A stretch of 64,000 nt of DNA from Microcystis aeruginosa FD4 (GCF_009792235.1 NZ_CP046973.1:2046001-2110000), one strand, 5' to 3'. Positions 16,992 through 26,439 are shown, counted from the stretch's first letter. The notes: generated by a model not told the origin, from the sequence alone. Numbers and translations are program-made.

Positions 16992-18179
16992 ATGGAAAAA
17001 GCCTATTCGTTTCGATTTTACCCCACACCAGAACAAGAGTCGCTATTGCGGCGCACTTTGGGCTGTGTAAGATTAGTTTACAATAAAGCTCTCCATCTCA
17101 GAACACAAGCTTGGTACGAAAAGCAAGAAAGAGTAGGCTACGCTCAAACTTCTTCAATGCTAACCGATTGGAAAAAGCAAGAAGAATTAGACTTTTTAAA
17201 CGAAGTTAGTTGTGTACCTTTACAACAAGGGTTAAGACACCTACAAACAGCTTTCACTAACTTCTTTGCTGGTCGTACTAAGTATCCTAACTTTAAGAAA
17301 AAACATCAGGGAGGAAGTGCCGAATTTACTAAGTCAGCTTTTAAATTTAAAGACAGACAAATCTATTTAGCCAAATGCACAGAACCTTTACCTATTCGAT
17401 GGTCAAGACAAATACCAGAAAGCTGTGAACCAAGCACAGTAACAGTCAGATTACATTCCTCAGGACGTTGGCATATCTCAATAAGATTTGATGACCCAAC
17501 AATTAAACCCTTACCCCCAACCGATAAAGCCATCGGAATTGACTTAGGAATTAGTAGCCTAGTAATTACCAGCGATGGTGACAAAGTGTCTAATCCTAAG
17601 CATTTTAAAAAGCATTATCAGAGACTGCGAAGAGCATCGAAAAGCCTTTCTAGAAAACAGAAAGGGTCAAAAAATCGGGAAAAAGCGAGAATCAAAGTAG
17701 CCAAAATTCACGCCCAAATTACTGATAGTAGAAAAGACCATTTACACAAGCTAACCACTCAATTAGTTCGTGAAAACCAAACGATTGTGGTTGAGAATTT
17801 AGCCATCAAGAATCTGGTCAAAAACCCGAAATTATCTCAGGCAATATCTGACGTTAGTTGGGGAGAAATCACTCGACAATTAGCCTATAAATGCCGTTGG
17901 TATGGGAGAAATTACCTCGAAGTAGATAGATGGTTTCCTAGTTCTAAGCGGTGTAGTAATTGTGGGTATATTGCTGAGAAGATGCCGTTAAATATTCGAG
18001 AGTGGGACTGTCCAGACTGTGGGACGCACCATGACCGAGATATTAACGCTAGTAAAAATATTTTGGCCGCAGGGCTTGCGGTGTCAGTCTGTAGAGCGAC
18101 CATAAGACCAGAACAGAGTAAATCTGTTAAGGCAGGTGCGAAAAATCCTTCGGGACAGAAGCAGAAACCCAAATCGTGA
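16992..18179 (+). CDS. tnpB: TnpB, RNA-guided RuvC nuclease of IS605-type element (copy 1)
   Basis: 395 residues. The N-terminal helix-turn-helix/wedge region (YPTPEQESLLRRTLGCVRLVYN) is followed by the RuvC-like nuclease with D184 (IGIDLGISSL), E268 (IVVENLAIKNL) and the last aspartate near 350 (HDRDINASKN), and a zinc finger with two CxxC pairs (CSNCG and CPDCG) between the second and third motifs. All catalytic and zinc residues are present, so the protein should be active. TnpB uses an RNA made from the right end of the element (omega/reRNA) to cut DNA beside a transposon-adjacent motif and so preserve the element after excision. The sister copy at 34721 differs at only a few per cent of residues, implying recent duplication. 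Confidence 0.95.
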   Translation: MEKAYSFRFYPTPEQESLLRRTLGCVRLVYNKALHLRTQAWYEKQERVGYAQTSSMLTDWKKQEELDFLNEVSCVPLQQGLRHLQTAFTNFFAGRTKYPNFKKKHQGGSAEFTKSAFKFKDRQIYLAKCTEPLPIRWSRQIPESCEPSTVTVRLHSSGRWHISIRFDDPTIKPLPPTDKAIGIDLGISSLVITSDGDKVSNPKHFKKHYQRLRRASKSLSRKQKGSKNREKARIKVAKIHAQITDSRKDHLHKLTTQLVRENQTIVVENLAIKNLVKNPKLSQAISDVSWGEITRQLAYKCRWYGRNYLEVDRWFPSSKRCSNCGYIAEKMPLNIREWDCPDCGTHHDRDINASKNILAAGLAVSVCRATIRPEQSKSVKAGAKNPSGQKQKPKS

Positions 18180-18345
18180 GGTTTGGGAATCGCCGTCCGT
18201 TTTACGGCGGTGAGGATGTCAATGGTGTTACCCCTATTAAATCGATGGTCGGCGACAAATAAATTTTAGCTGAAACAATACCCGATCGCCTCTAGGATTC
18301 GGCGATCAGGTGCGGAGATTGGCCAGAGGAAAACTTGAGGGTGAA

Positions 18346-19482
18346 TTAGCGACTGTTGACAAATCTCTGAATGGAAAGTTGCGAGATCACGGCTTCGATC
18401 GGGTTAGCAAAGGTGATACTGTTGTCTGTTCGTCCTGCAAAGAGGAGGGCGACGGGTTGATTGCTGTTTGCCGTCACGATCAGTGAACCAGAGTCCCCAC
18501 CGCGACTAAAAGGATTGCCGCCGATGCCACGGATGCCGATCTGATTGCGGAATTGGGCGGCACCGCAGGAGTAGCCCCCGACGGAGATATTGACGTTAAT
18601 ATCGGTAATCGTGCCGATAGTTGCTTGGGTTGTCCGACCATTTTTCTTCACCGTCATACCTAGGCGGGCGGCGATCGGTGTAGGATTGAGGGTGTAGTTG
18701 ACATGACGCGGATCGACAAAACTAAAAGCTGTCCAAGCAACGGCCGCATCTACCAAGTTAGGGCCTGGACAGTTGACCCGGACAAAATTTTCCAAGAGGG
18801 CGATTCGATCGCCAGGGACAACCCCACCATCAACCCGTCCGGGCTGGATAATCGGATCGCCGATACGGGCGTTGTTGGAATTGGCGATGACGTGGTTATT
18901 ACTCAACAGGCACAGCTTATTATTGCGTAGCACCACTAGACAACCAAGAGTCCCCGCGGTTACTTGCGGATGACCGATGGAGACACCACAACGAACTGGG
19001 CGCGCATAACGACGATTATATAACTGGGTGACGATCTCGCCCACTTCTTCGATTTCTACAGGCATACCCCCGATCGAGGTGGGTACGGCGGCAAAAGCAC
19101 TAGCGGCAATTGTCCCAGCCACTTTTTCGCTGACGTAGACTTTCAGAGTCACATCGGGGGTAAGCAGTCCACCGACGCTACGAAAACCGATGCCAGTGCC
19201 GAGAATGCGTTCCCCTCCGGTGTCATAGTCCGCAATCGACTCGGATAGGGAGGCGGTAAAGGTTTCACTGCCACCGAGGCGCTGTTCTAATTCTTCTTGG
19301 GCTGAAAACCAATCTTGAGTGATACCGATCGTATCGATCGACTCGGAGGCTTCCATTACTTCTAAGGCTTGATTTTCGCTTCCCAAAGGCGCATTGGGAT
19401 CAAATTCGATCACATCTTTATTCGTTGACGATTCCATACCAGAACCCTCCCGCTCATCGGGCATTTCATAAGGTTGATTCAT
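18346..19482 (-). CDS. Nal1-like trypsin-fold serine protease
   Basis: 378 residues from the ATG at 19482 (a GTG seven codons earlier is possible). After an acidic, disordered N-terminal 100 residues comes a pre-domain with GTGIGFRSVGGLLTPDVTLKV, then the protease core: histidine in CLLSNNHVIANSN, aspartate in NLVDAAVAW, and nucleophile serine in RGGDSGSLIV. The triad is complete. No signal peptide is seen, so it is likely cytosolic or self-anchored. Bacterial members of this family are poorly studied; the plant homologue NAL1 is a serine protease affecting growth. It lies on the other side of the tnpB element from the small GVTGTGIG protein, to which its N-terminal module is related. Confidence 0.82.
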   Translation of the reverse strand: MNQPYEMPDEREGSGMESSTNKDVIEFDPNAPLGSENQALEVMEASESIDTIGITQDWFSAQEELEQRLGGSETFTASLSESIADYDTGGERILGTGIGFRSVGGLLTPDVTLKVYVSEKVAGTIAASAFAAVPTSIGGMPVEIEEVGEIVTQLYNRRYARPVRCGVSIGHPQVTAGTLGCLVVLRNNKLCLLSNNHVIANSNNARIGDPIIQPGRVDGGVVPGDRIALLENFVRVNCPGPNLVDAAVAWTAFSFVDPRHVNYTLNPTPIAARLGMTVKKNGRTTQATIGTITDINVNISVGGYSCGAAQFRNQIGIRGIGGNPFSRGGDSGSLIVTANSNQPVALLFAGRTDNSITFANPIEAVISQLSIQRFVNSR

Positions 19483-19503
19483 TGTTAAAACCGCCTTGTT
19501 CAC

Positions 19504-19830
19504 AAGTTTTTTACTGGGGTTATTATTACCAGAGTAAGAGAACCGATCATAACCACTTGACCTCTCAAGAATTTATTTCTCTTAACTGGAACAAACCCTA
19601 GCTATAGGCTATCTATAACTCCTAAACATTGACCCCTGTAACCAAGATTTTGAAATATTTATTTGTAAAACTTTTTAGATCTTTATTATCTCTTCTTGTT
19701 CGAGCGAACTCAATTATAGCAGTTATCTCAATGGTTATATAGGAAGTTTTTCCTCTGCATTTCATAGGCAGAGTCCGATGAAATGCGAAAATTGTTGCCT
19801 GTTCCTACTCCAAGACTTTTTCAGCAAACC
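19504..19830. other. Intergenic region, 327 bp
   Basis: No gene is seen. Bases about 19690-19755 (CGAGCGAAC...AGCAGTTATCTCAATG...GAAGTTTTTC) are a diverged copy of about 1040-1095 downstream of sigA, indicating another dispersed repeat family. The upstream promoter of the protease should lie here. Confidence 0.4.
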
Positions 19831-20823
19831 CTACTTAGTTTGAAAGATATTTTGTACCATTTTTTTATCTAAACCTGCGGCAATTTTATCTAATTCTGCT
19901 ATTTCCCCACTGTCTAAACTCCATCCTAAAGCACCTAAATTATCCTCAGCTTGCCGAACATTTTTAGCTCCAGGGATAGGAATTGTTCCCTTACAGATAC
20001 ACCAATTTAAAGCAACTTGACTAATAGTTTTATTTTTAGCTTGGGCGATAACTTCTAGGCAACTTATCAGAGGCGAAATAGCGGGAATTAATTGAGCAAA
20101 AAGGAAGCGACGTAATCCTGGGGGTAAGTTTTTATTATCTCGATATTTCCCCGTTAATAACCCCAAAGCTAAGGGACTGTAGGCAATAATTTTAATACCC
20201 AATTGATCACATAGTTCCTTTAATCCCAAGTCAGTGAGAGGATAGGTAGAAAGGAGAGAATACTGTACCTGTAAACTGGTAATAGGAATGCTGCGACTGG
20301 CAAACTTTTGATAGGCAGACTGCAATCTTTGCGGTCCAAAATTGGATAAACCCACTCCTTTAACTAACCCTTTTTCCAGACAATCCCCCAATCCGTCTAA
20401 TAATCTTCCCTCCTGCCATGGCGCATAATTGCCCGTTGACCAGTGCATTTGCACTAAATCCACCGGGCGACCCAATCTGGTTGCCGAAGCTTGACAAGCT
20501 TTCACCATGGCATGACGGGTTAAACGCCAAGGATAAGGGGCGAGTTTGGTGGCAATCTGGATATGATCAGCGTTATAACCGCTATATTCGCCTGTAAAGC
20601 GTCCTAATAGCTTCTCACTCTGTCCGTTGAGTTTGCCTGTGCCGTAGGAGTCTCCCGTATCAAATAGGGTGACACCCCGCTCGACGCAGAGATTAAAAAC
20701 CGCTTGTAACTGGCTATCCATGCTCTCATCGTAACCCCAGAGAAGACGATTTCCCCAGGCCCAAGTACCGCAGCCCATGGGGGGAAGGGATAGAGTTTGA
20801 TGTGTGACTGTCAAGGGATTCAT
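19831..20823 (-). CDS. Aldo/keto reductase
   Basis: 330 residues forming a TIM-barrel aldo/keto reductase. The catalytic tetrad is visible: D (VTLFDTGDSYG), Y (DSYGTGK), K (QIATKLAPYP) and H (VQMHWSTGNY). The C-terminal NADPH-binding part has IPIPGAKNVRQAEDNLGAL. It reduces aldehydes or ketones with NADPH; the substrate is not predictable. The closest layout I know is the YhdN/PLR-type AKRs of cyanobacteria. The upstream RND permease gene on the same strand ends about 200 bases before its start, and the space between contains tandem repeats with a strong hairpin, so co-transcription is unlikely to be efficient. Confidence 0.9.
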   Translation of the reverse strand: MNPLTVTHQTLSLPPMGCGTWAWGNRLLWGYDESMDSQLQAVFNLCVERGVTLFDTGDSYGTGKLNGQSEKLLGRFTGEYSGYNADHIQIATKLAPYPWRLTRHAMVKACQASATRLGRPVDLVQMHWSTGNYAPWQEGRLLDGLGDCLEKGLVKGVGLSNFGPQRLQSAYQKFASRSIPITSLQVQYSLLSTYPLTDLGLKELCDQLGIKIIAYSPLALGLLTGKYRDNKNLPPGLRRFLFAQLIPAISPLISCLEVIAQAKNKTISQVALNWCICKGTIPIPGAKNVRQAEDNLGALGWSLDSGEIAELDKIAAGLDKKMVQNIFQTK

Positions 20824-20926
20824 GGGTCAGTTTCTCTGGGTTTTTTCTCAAGCTTTCAGCAAGATATTTTATACTAAATCTGGTTATTAAAGACTGATTA
20901 TTTATTCCCCTTTTTGACTTTTGCAT

Positions 20927-21026
20927 GAGTAGAAAACGGGTTTCTCCGAGTAGAAAACGGGTTTCTCCGAGTAGAAAACGGGTTTCTCCGAGTAGAAAAC
21001 GGGTTTCTCCGAGAAACCCGTTTTCT
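20927..21026. repeat. Four 21-bp tandem repeats closed by an inverted copy
   Basis: GAGTAGAAAACGGGTTTCTC plus C occurs four times head to tail (20927-21010). The last unit is followed by GAGAAACCCGTTTTCT (21011-21026), giving a perfect 16-bp stem with a one-base loop. It could terminate or attenuate transcription of the RND operon on the minus strand, although no clear T tract follows. Confidence 0.85.
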
Positions 21027-21029
21027 GTA

Positions 21030-24000
21030 CTAAATCGACTTGGGTTTTTGTTTAACAAATAATCCCCGCAACCAATAGTAAAAACTATCGATATAAGTAA
21101 AGATTACCGGCACAACCACCAAAGTTAATAGGGTGGAAGTGGTAAAACCACCAATAACGGCAATTGCCATCGGTGCGCGAATTTCCCCATCTGCACCTAA
21201 AGCTAAAGCAATCGGTAACATCCCGGCAATTGTGGAAACGGAGGTCATAATAATTGGTCGTAAACGAGAGACTCCCGAATCAATCACTGCCTTAAATTGC
21301 GGTTTCCCTTCCTGAAGACCACTCAAGGCAAAATCTACTAACAGAATCGCATTTTTGGTGACTAATCCCATCAGTAAAACTATGCCAATTAAAGCGTATA
21401 AACCTAACTCTTTTTGGGTAATTAAAAGAGCAATTAAAGTCCCACCAATCGATAAAGGAAGGGAAGTTAAAATCGCTAAGGGATAGAGAAAATTGTTATA
21501 CAATAAGACCAGAATCCCATAGATAGAAATAATTGCTAAACTTAACGCCCCCAAAAAACGAGCGAAGATATCCCGCATAATACGAGCATCACCAAAGGGT
21601 TCTTCTGTCACCTCTGGGGGTAAGTTTTTCATGATTGGTAAAGCGCGAATTTGTGTCACCGCACTTCCCAAAGAAACTCCCTCTAAATTAGCTCCAATAT
21701 TAACCTGACGTTGACGGTTAAAGCGTTGAATTTCCGCAGGTCCACTACCTAAGCTAATTGTCGCCACCGAGTTAAGCGGTACTAACGTCCCATTACTGCT
21801 AGGAACGCGCAAATTTTGCAGAGTTTCTATCTCACTGCGTCCATCATTGGCAATTTTCACCCGGATGGGAATTTGTCGGTCAGCAAGGTTAAATTTAGCT
21901 AAATTAAACTCATTATCGCCGATTAAAGCTAAGGATGCAGTACGGGCGATCGCTCTGACCGAGACTCCCTGATCGGCGGCCCGGACGGGATCTGGTTGAA
22001 TAATGATCTCCGGTTTAACTAAACTTACCCCGGAACTGACCTCGACAAAACCGGGTAATGCCCGCATTTGTCGCTCTAATTTTTGGGCAGTTTGGGTTAA
22101 AATATTGCCATTTTCACTTTTAAGGACTATAGCCACATCTTTAGTGCTTCCTGCTCCCCCCTGCGCCCGAAAAGTCACTCTAGCCCCTGGTATCTTCTGG
22201 AAATCCCGGCGGGTTTGTTCCTCAAATTGCCGTTGAGTTAGCGATCGCTGTTCCTTAGCAACTAAATTAACATATATTAAGCCCGTATTTACCCGTCCCG
22301 AATCTCCCGGAATAGCCAAAACATTAGCGACGGCGGGATTTTTTTGCAGTAAACTATTCACCTGATTAGCCACGGCAACAGTATCATTCAAAGTCGCACC
22401 GGGAGGTAATTCTAGACTGATCGTACTTAATCCAGTATCCCCGGAACTAAATAACCCTTTTGGAATCAAAGGAACTAACTGTAAACTACCGATAAAAAAG
22501 ACCAAAGCCGCTAATAAAGTCAGGATTCGATGACGTAAAGCCCAAGTTAACAAACTTTTGTAGGGACGAAAACGGGGGCGCGAGGAGGGATGATTATCAC
22601 CAGTTTTGATCTTTTTCGGCTGTAGAATATAGGCACTTAACATCGGGGTGACGGTGACAGCGATCAAACTGGAAAATAGGGTAGAAACCGCCACCGTAAC
22701 GCCGAAAGGTTGAAAGAATTGCCCCGGCACACCACCCATAAAAGCAACCGGCAGGAATACCGCCATAATTGCCGCTGCACTGGCTAAAACGGCTAATCCA
22801 ATCTCTTTTGAGGCATCAAAGGCCGCTTGCAGGGGTTTTTTACCCATAGCTAAATGTTGATCGATGTCCTCCACCATACACACCGCGTCATCGACAAGAT
22901 TACCCAAAGCTAAAGCTAAGGCCAGCAGGGTCATGCCGTTAAGGGTATAATTTAGGGACTGCATCACCCAAAAAGTCGGGAAAATCGACAAAGGCAGGGC
23001 CAAACCCGTGATAATCGTGGCGCGCCAATTGCCTAAAAATAGACCCACCGTGATCACCGTCATCAGACAACCAATCAGGAGATCACTAAGAAGGCTTTCG
23101 TAACTAGCACGAATTGAGTCAGCACGGGTAAAAATTAATTGAAATTTAAGATCTTCGGGCAGTTTTTTCTTTAAATTCTCGATTTCTTGACGCACTGCTG
23201 TTTCTACCGTCACCAGAGTGCTGCCAGTCCCCCGTAAAATCGAAAAACCCACCACTGGCTGCCCATCTAAGAGGGCCATTTGTCGAGGATCACTGGAACT
23301 ATCGCTAACTGTCCCTAAATTGCTTAAGGGGACGGTATCACCGTTAGGTAAAGAGATTTGATAATTTCTTAAATCTTCAATGGTTTGAGCGCTGCCGAGG
23401 GTGCGGACAGTTTGTTCGCTACCAGCGATTTCCGAGCGCCCTCCGGGTAAATTAATATTAAAACTACGAATTTGGTCATTAACCGCCGTAGCCGTGATAC
23501 CGTAGGCGATCAGACGACCGGGATCTAAATCTACACGCACTTCTCGATCGACTCCCCCAATCCGATTGACTCGCGCTACTCCCGGCACTCCCGTTAAAGC
23601 GCGGCCAATTTGGCGATCAACTAGATCACTTAATTCGGCGATCGATCTTTTCGGGGAGGAGATGGTATAGTTCATCACCGCACCCCCGGCAAATTCTAAA
23701 CGTTGGACAATTGGATCATTAGCATCCTGGGGTAAATCCTGTCGAATTTGCGCTATGGCATTTCGCACATCATTGGTAGCGCGATCGCTGTTAGTGCCAA
23801 GGATAAAGTTAACGGTGGTGGTGCTGCTGCCTTCGTTAATGGTGGAAGTAATTTGATCGATATTACCCAAAGCAGCCACCGCATCCTCGACTTTTTTGGT
23901 GACTTGGGTTTCCAATTCCTCTGGACCGGCGCCGGGTTGATTAACGGTGATAATCACGGCCGGAATGTCAATATTAGGAGAGCGATCGATCCCTAATCCT

Positions 24001-24095
24001 AGAAAGGCAATGTATCCCATTAAGGCCATAACCAGGGAGATCAGGATCGTCGGAATGGGATTTTTGATCGACCAATTAGAAATATTAAAAGCCAT
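21030..24095 (-). CDS. RND multidrug/hydrophobe efflux permease (HAE1 type)
   Basis: 1021 residues, the typical AcrB/MexB-family length, with 12 membrane helices in two blocks separated by large periplasmic loops. Recognisable features include the N-terminal NWSIKNPIPTILISLVMALMG, the helix 4 motif GNLVDDAVCMVEDIDQHL carrying the two aspartates of the proton relay, and the late segments GIVLLMGLVTKNAILLVDFAL and LRPIIMTSVSTIAGMLPIALALG. It takes substrates from the periplasm or outer leaflet and drives them out by proton antiport. Upstream (transcriptionally) is the periplasmic adaptor gene at 24291-25751. No outer-membrane channel gene is in the window, so it must share a TolC-like channel. 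The substrate is unknown. Confidence 0.92.
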   Translation of the reverse strand: MAFNISNWSIKNPIPTILISLVMALMGYIAFLGLGIDRSPNIDIPAVIITVNQPGAGPEELETQVTKKVEDAVAALGNIDQITSTINEGSSTTTVNFILGTNSDRATNDVRNAIAQIRQDLPQDANDPIVQRLEFAGGAVMNYTISSPKRSIAELSDLVDRQIGRALTGVPGVARVNRIGGVDREVRVDLDPGRLIAYGITATAVNDQIRSFNINLPGGRSEIAGSEQTVRTLGSAQTIEDLRNYQISLPNGDTVPLSNLGTVSDSSSDPRQMALLDGQPVVGFSILRGTGSTLVTVETAVRQEIENLKKKLPEDLKFQLIFTRADSIRASYESLLSDLLIGCLMTVITVGLFLGNWRATIITGLALPLSIFPTFWVMQSLNYTLNGMTLLALALALGNLVDDAVCMVEDIDQHLAMGKKPLQAAFDASKEIGLAVLASAAAIMAVFLPVAFMGGVPGQFFQPFGVTVAVSTLFSSLIAVTVTPMLSAYILQPKKIKTGDNHPSSRPRFRPYKSLLTWALRHRILTLLAALVFFIGSLQLVPLIPKGLFSSGDTGLSTISLELPPGATLNDTVAVANQVNSLLQKNPAVANVLAIPGDSGRVNTGLIYVNLVAKEQRSLTQRQFEEQTRRDFQKIPGARVTFRAQGGAGSTKDVAIVLKSENGNILTQTAQKLERQMRALPGFVEVSSGVSLVKPEIIIQPDPVRAADQGVSVRAIARTASLALIGDNEFNLAKFNLADRQIPIRVKIANDGRSEIETLQNLRVPSSNGTLVPLNSVATISLGSGPAEIQRFNRQRQVNIGANLEGVSLGSAVTQIRALPIMKNLPPEVTEEPFGDARIMRDIFARFLGALSLAIISIYGILVLLYNNFLYPLAILTSLPLSIGGTLIALLITQKELGLYALIGIVLLMGLVTKNAILLVDFALSGLQEGKPQFKAVIDSGVSRLRPIIMTSVSTIAGMLPIALALGADGEIRAPMAIAVIGGFTTSTLLTLVVVPVIFTYIDSFYYWLRGLFVKQKPKSI

Positions 24096-24290
24096 AATTT
24101 CAGTTATCAGTTATCAGTTATCAGTTATCAGTGGGTAAGTTATCAGTTACCAGTTACCGGTTATCAGTTATCAGATTTGAGTTTTAAGTTTTAAGTTTTG
24201 AGTGAGCAGTATGTATTAAGTGAGCCTGATCAAATGGCAGTTTGCTACTGTCTTTTCACTGATCACTGTTTACTGTTTACTGATCACTGA
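24096..24290. repeat. Simple dispersed repeats of the TTATCAG / ACTGATCACTGATT type
   Basis: The space between the adaptor and permease genes is almost entirely short repeats: TTATCAG units near 24100-24180, and GATCACTG/TTTACTG units near 24250-24305 that run into the last codons of the adaptor gene. The same repeat family appears near 32530, 36820 and 39205. Confidence 0.8.
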
Positions 24291-25751
24291 TTACTGATCA
24301 CTGATTGCTGTAATTTTGTCGCCATCACCGAGATAGGCTGCCCCTTTGACCACAATGCGATCGCCCGCTTGTAAACCAGTGAGAATTTCCACGCGATTAT
24401 TCGACATAATTTGACCTAATTGCACAGTTTTGGCGGTAACTGTGTTATCAGGTCCCACTAAATAAACTAGAGCTTGATTATCTTTTTGGGGTAAAACCGC
24501 GGTCATGGGGACAGTTAAACTATTGCTAGTATTCGTCACGATCGCACCTCGTAAAAACATCCCCGGTTTTAATCCCGTCTTGTCGGTTAAATCGACTTTA
24601 ACCGTTGCTTGACGGGATGTCTCATCGACGATGGGATTAATTTCGCGCACCTGTCCCGATAATTTTAAACTGGTATTAGCATCGGAAGTGATAGTAACAG
24701 GCGCTCCGACGCGGATTAAAGGCAATTGATTCTCAGGAACCCGTAATCTTAGCTCTAAACGCCCATTTTCGATGATTTTAAAGAGAGCATTTTGACCGTT
24801 GGTAGTATCCCCGATGCGGCCATTTCTTTCAGCAATTTTGCCACTGACCGGAGAAATCAGGCGAGTCTCGTTTAATTGGGCTTTAACAATGGCTAAACGG
24901 CTTTGAGCCTCCGCTAATTGGGCTGTAGCTTGGGCAATCACTTCGGGACGATTGCCCGCTTGCAATTGCGCTAGTTGCTGCTCTGCTTCTCCTAAACGGG
25001 ATTGGGTCTGTTCTACGATCGCCGCTTGGTTTCTTTCTTCGTTGAGGACTTCATCGAGACGATCCCGGGCGATCGCTCCTTCCGCTTCTAAACTTTGGTT
25101 TCTCTGGACGCGTTTTTTAGCCAAATCCCAATCCGATTGAGCTTGACTAATTTCGGCTTTTATGCGTTGAATAGTTTGTTTAGCTCTAGCGATCTCCTCT
25201 TTACGGCTACCTGCTTGCAATTCTGCCAAACGCGCCTGGGATTGGGCGACATTTGCCTGTGCTTGGGTTAATTGCGCTTGTAGGACGGTATCATCGAGAC
25301 GAGCGAGAATTTGACCTTGACTAACGATATCACCCTCATCGACAAAGATTTCTTGGATTTGTAGTCCCGTCGCTTGGGAAAGAATCGGGATTAATTCATA
25401 GGCTGCCACGCTTCCAGTCGCTTTCAGGGTGCGGTCCACGGGAGTAAATTCTACCCTAGTGGTGGTTACTGTTTGTGCTGGTGCTTCATTTTTTGCCGCT
25501 ACAGGCTGAGTATTGGGGTTTTGGGCTGTTTGGGGTCGATTAGCGAAACGAGTCGCCCCTAGGGTCAATAAAACCCCCAATCCCACACCGATAAATAAAC
25601 CCCTTCCTCCCGATAGCCAAGAGTTGGTTTTTGTCGGTTTTGGCGAGTATTCGGGTTCCTCTGGCTCAATTTCGGGATTAAATGCGATTTCTTCGGGAAC
25701 TAGCGAATTATCGGCTGAATGCTGGTTATTTTCTAGGGTATCTGGCCGCAC
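24291..25751 (-). CDS. RND efflux periplasmic adaptor (HlyD/MexA-like)
   Basis: 486 residues starting at a GTG (25751) with GAGAGGG upstream; no in-frame ATG precedes the membrane anchor, so GTG is the best start. An acidic N-terminal tail is followed by one membrane helix (GLFIGVGLGVLLTLGAT), a lipoyl/barrel-sandwich half-domain (QATGLQIQEIFVDEGDIVSQGQ), a long alpha-helical hairpin with repeated AQLTQAQANVAQSQARLAEL patterns, the return lipoyl half (VSGKIAERNGRIGDTTNGQ) and beta-barrel domains. It bridges the inner-membrane RND pump encoded downstream to an outer-membrane channel. Its last codons (AISDQ then stop) are supplied by the ATCAGTGATCAG repeat that fills the gap behind it. Confidence 0.9.
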   Translation of the reverse strand: MRPDTLENNQHSADNSLVPEEIAFNPEIEPEEPEYSPKPTKTNSWLSGGRGLFIGVGLGVLLTLGATRFANRPQTAQNPNTQPVAAKNEAPAQTVTTTRVEFTPVDRTLKATGSVAAYELIPILSQATGLQIQEIFVDEGDIVSQGQILARLDDTVLQAQLTQAQANVAQSQARLAELQAGSRKEEIARAKQTIQRIKAEISQAQSDWDLAKKRVQRNQSLEAEGAIARDRLDEVLNEERNQAAIVEQTQSRLGEAEQQLAQLQAGNRPEVIAQATAQLAEAQSRLAIVKAQLNETRLISPVSGKIAERNGRIGDTTNGQNALFKIIENGRLELRLRVPENQLPLIRVGAPVTITSDANTSLKLSGQVREINPIVDETSRQATVKVDLTDKTGLKPGMFLRGAIVTNTSNSLTVPMTAVLPQKDNQALVYLVGPDNTVTAKTVQLGQIMSNNRVEILTGLQAGDRIVVKGAAYLGDGDKITAISDQ

Positions 25752-26439
25752 GGTCTGCCCTCTCGGTAGATTCTGGATAAAATGTTAAGTTTTGTATCCA
25801 TTTATAATCTAACGGAAAAAGGTCGCAGGTGGGGAAACTGAGAAAGTGGACTTGCTCTAAAAATCCAAAATTGTTGTGTTTGGTGAGAATTCAGTAGGCA
25901 GGAGAATTAAGGATAAGTAATCAGAAATTAAATGGTTTATTTAGAAGTTTTATGCCAGTTAATACTGATTTTTGGCGTTTTTGAATCCCCAAAAATTAAT
26001 TATGCCAGAGGTTTATTGTTGCCCATCAGAAAAGTGGGGAATCCCAAGCGTTAAGGAACTTGCGCTTTGATAATGTACCTTTTGGGCGAACGCAGTTCGC
26101 CCCTACATTGTGGACAAAATCCGTTACTGTCGGGGCGCCTGGAACCTGCGCCCTCTGCGCGGAGGGGGTTTGCTGATCACCCTAAGTAGGGCGAGAGCCT
26201 TCGAGAGCCACCTTCCAATAAGGGACTTGCGCTTTGATCCTGTGCCATCTGACTGGTCTGATTCTTCTACAGAGCGATTTTCAAAGCTGGGATATTATTC
26301 CCACGCCAGTCCCTAAGTTAACTTTTATCAACGTCCAGACTAGACTTTCATGGGTTGGGAGTATCATCGAAGTATAAATACTTAGTGATGCCGATTCTCT
26401 AGGTTAAAAAATAGCCCCAGTCAAGAAGCGGAGGCAACC
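25752..26439. other. 688-bp intergenic region with REP-like palindrome and direct repeat
   Basis: No convincing gene; one 68-codon frame (26110-26316) has no ribosome binding site or family resemblance. GGGCGAACGCAGTTCGCCC at about 26083-26101 is a REP-like palindrome. ACTTGCGCTTTGAT occurs twice (about 26058 and 26225), bracketing the palindrome, which suggests a repeat-element insertion. The promoter of the following gene pair should lie in 26320-26430. Confidence 0.45.

Larger units (their letters stand above)
16902..18222 (+). mobile_element. tnpB-only IS605-type element, copy 1 (1321 bp)
   Basis: The boundaries come from comparison with the copy at 34630-35950, where the interrupted gene can be rejoined. 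The left end begins CGAAAATTT right after TCAT; the right end is GAGGATGTCAA. A left-end hairpin (CCGTCGT-TCT-ACGACGG, 16923-16939) and a right-end hairpin (CGCCGT...ACGGCG) are present, as expected for IS200/IS605 ends. Only tnpB is encoded; there is no Y1 transposase tnpA. Confidence 0.88.

Noticed and set aside
16902..17036. Upstream extension of the small minus-strand gene into the IS element (and the matching one at 34630-34765)
   Set aside because: The extra 45 residues are encoded by the antisense of the tnpB leader and the same peptide appears in both copies of the element, so it is an artefact of the insertion.
26110..26316. 68-codon plus-strand open frame
   Set aside because: No ribosome binding site, odd composition, and it spans the REP-like and repeat sequence; no resemblance to a known protein.
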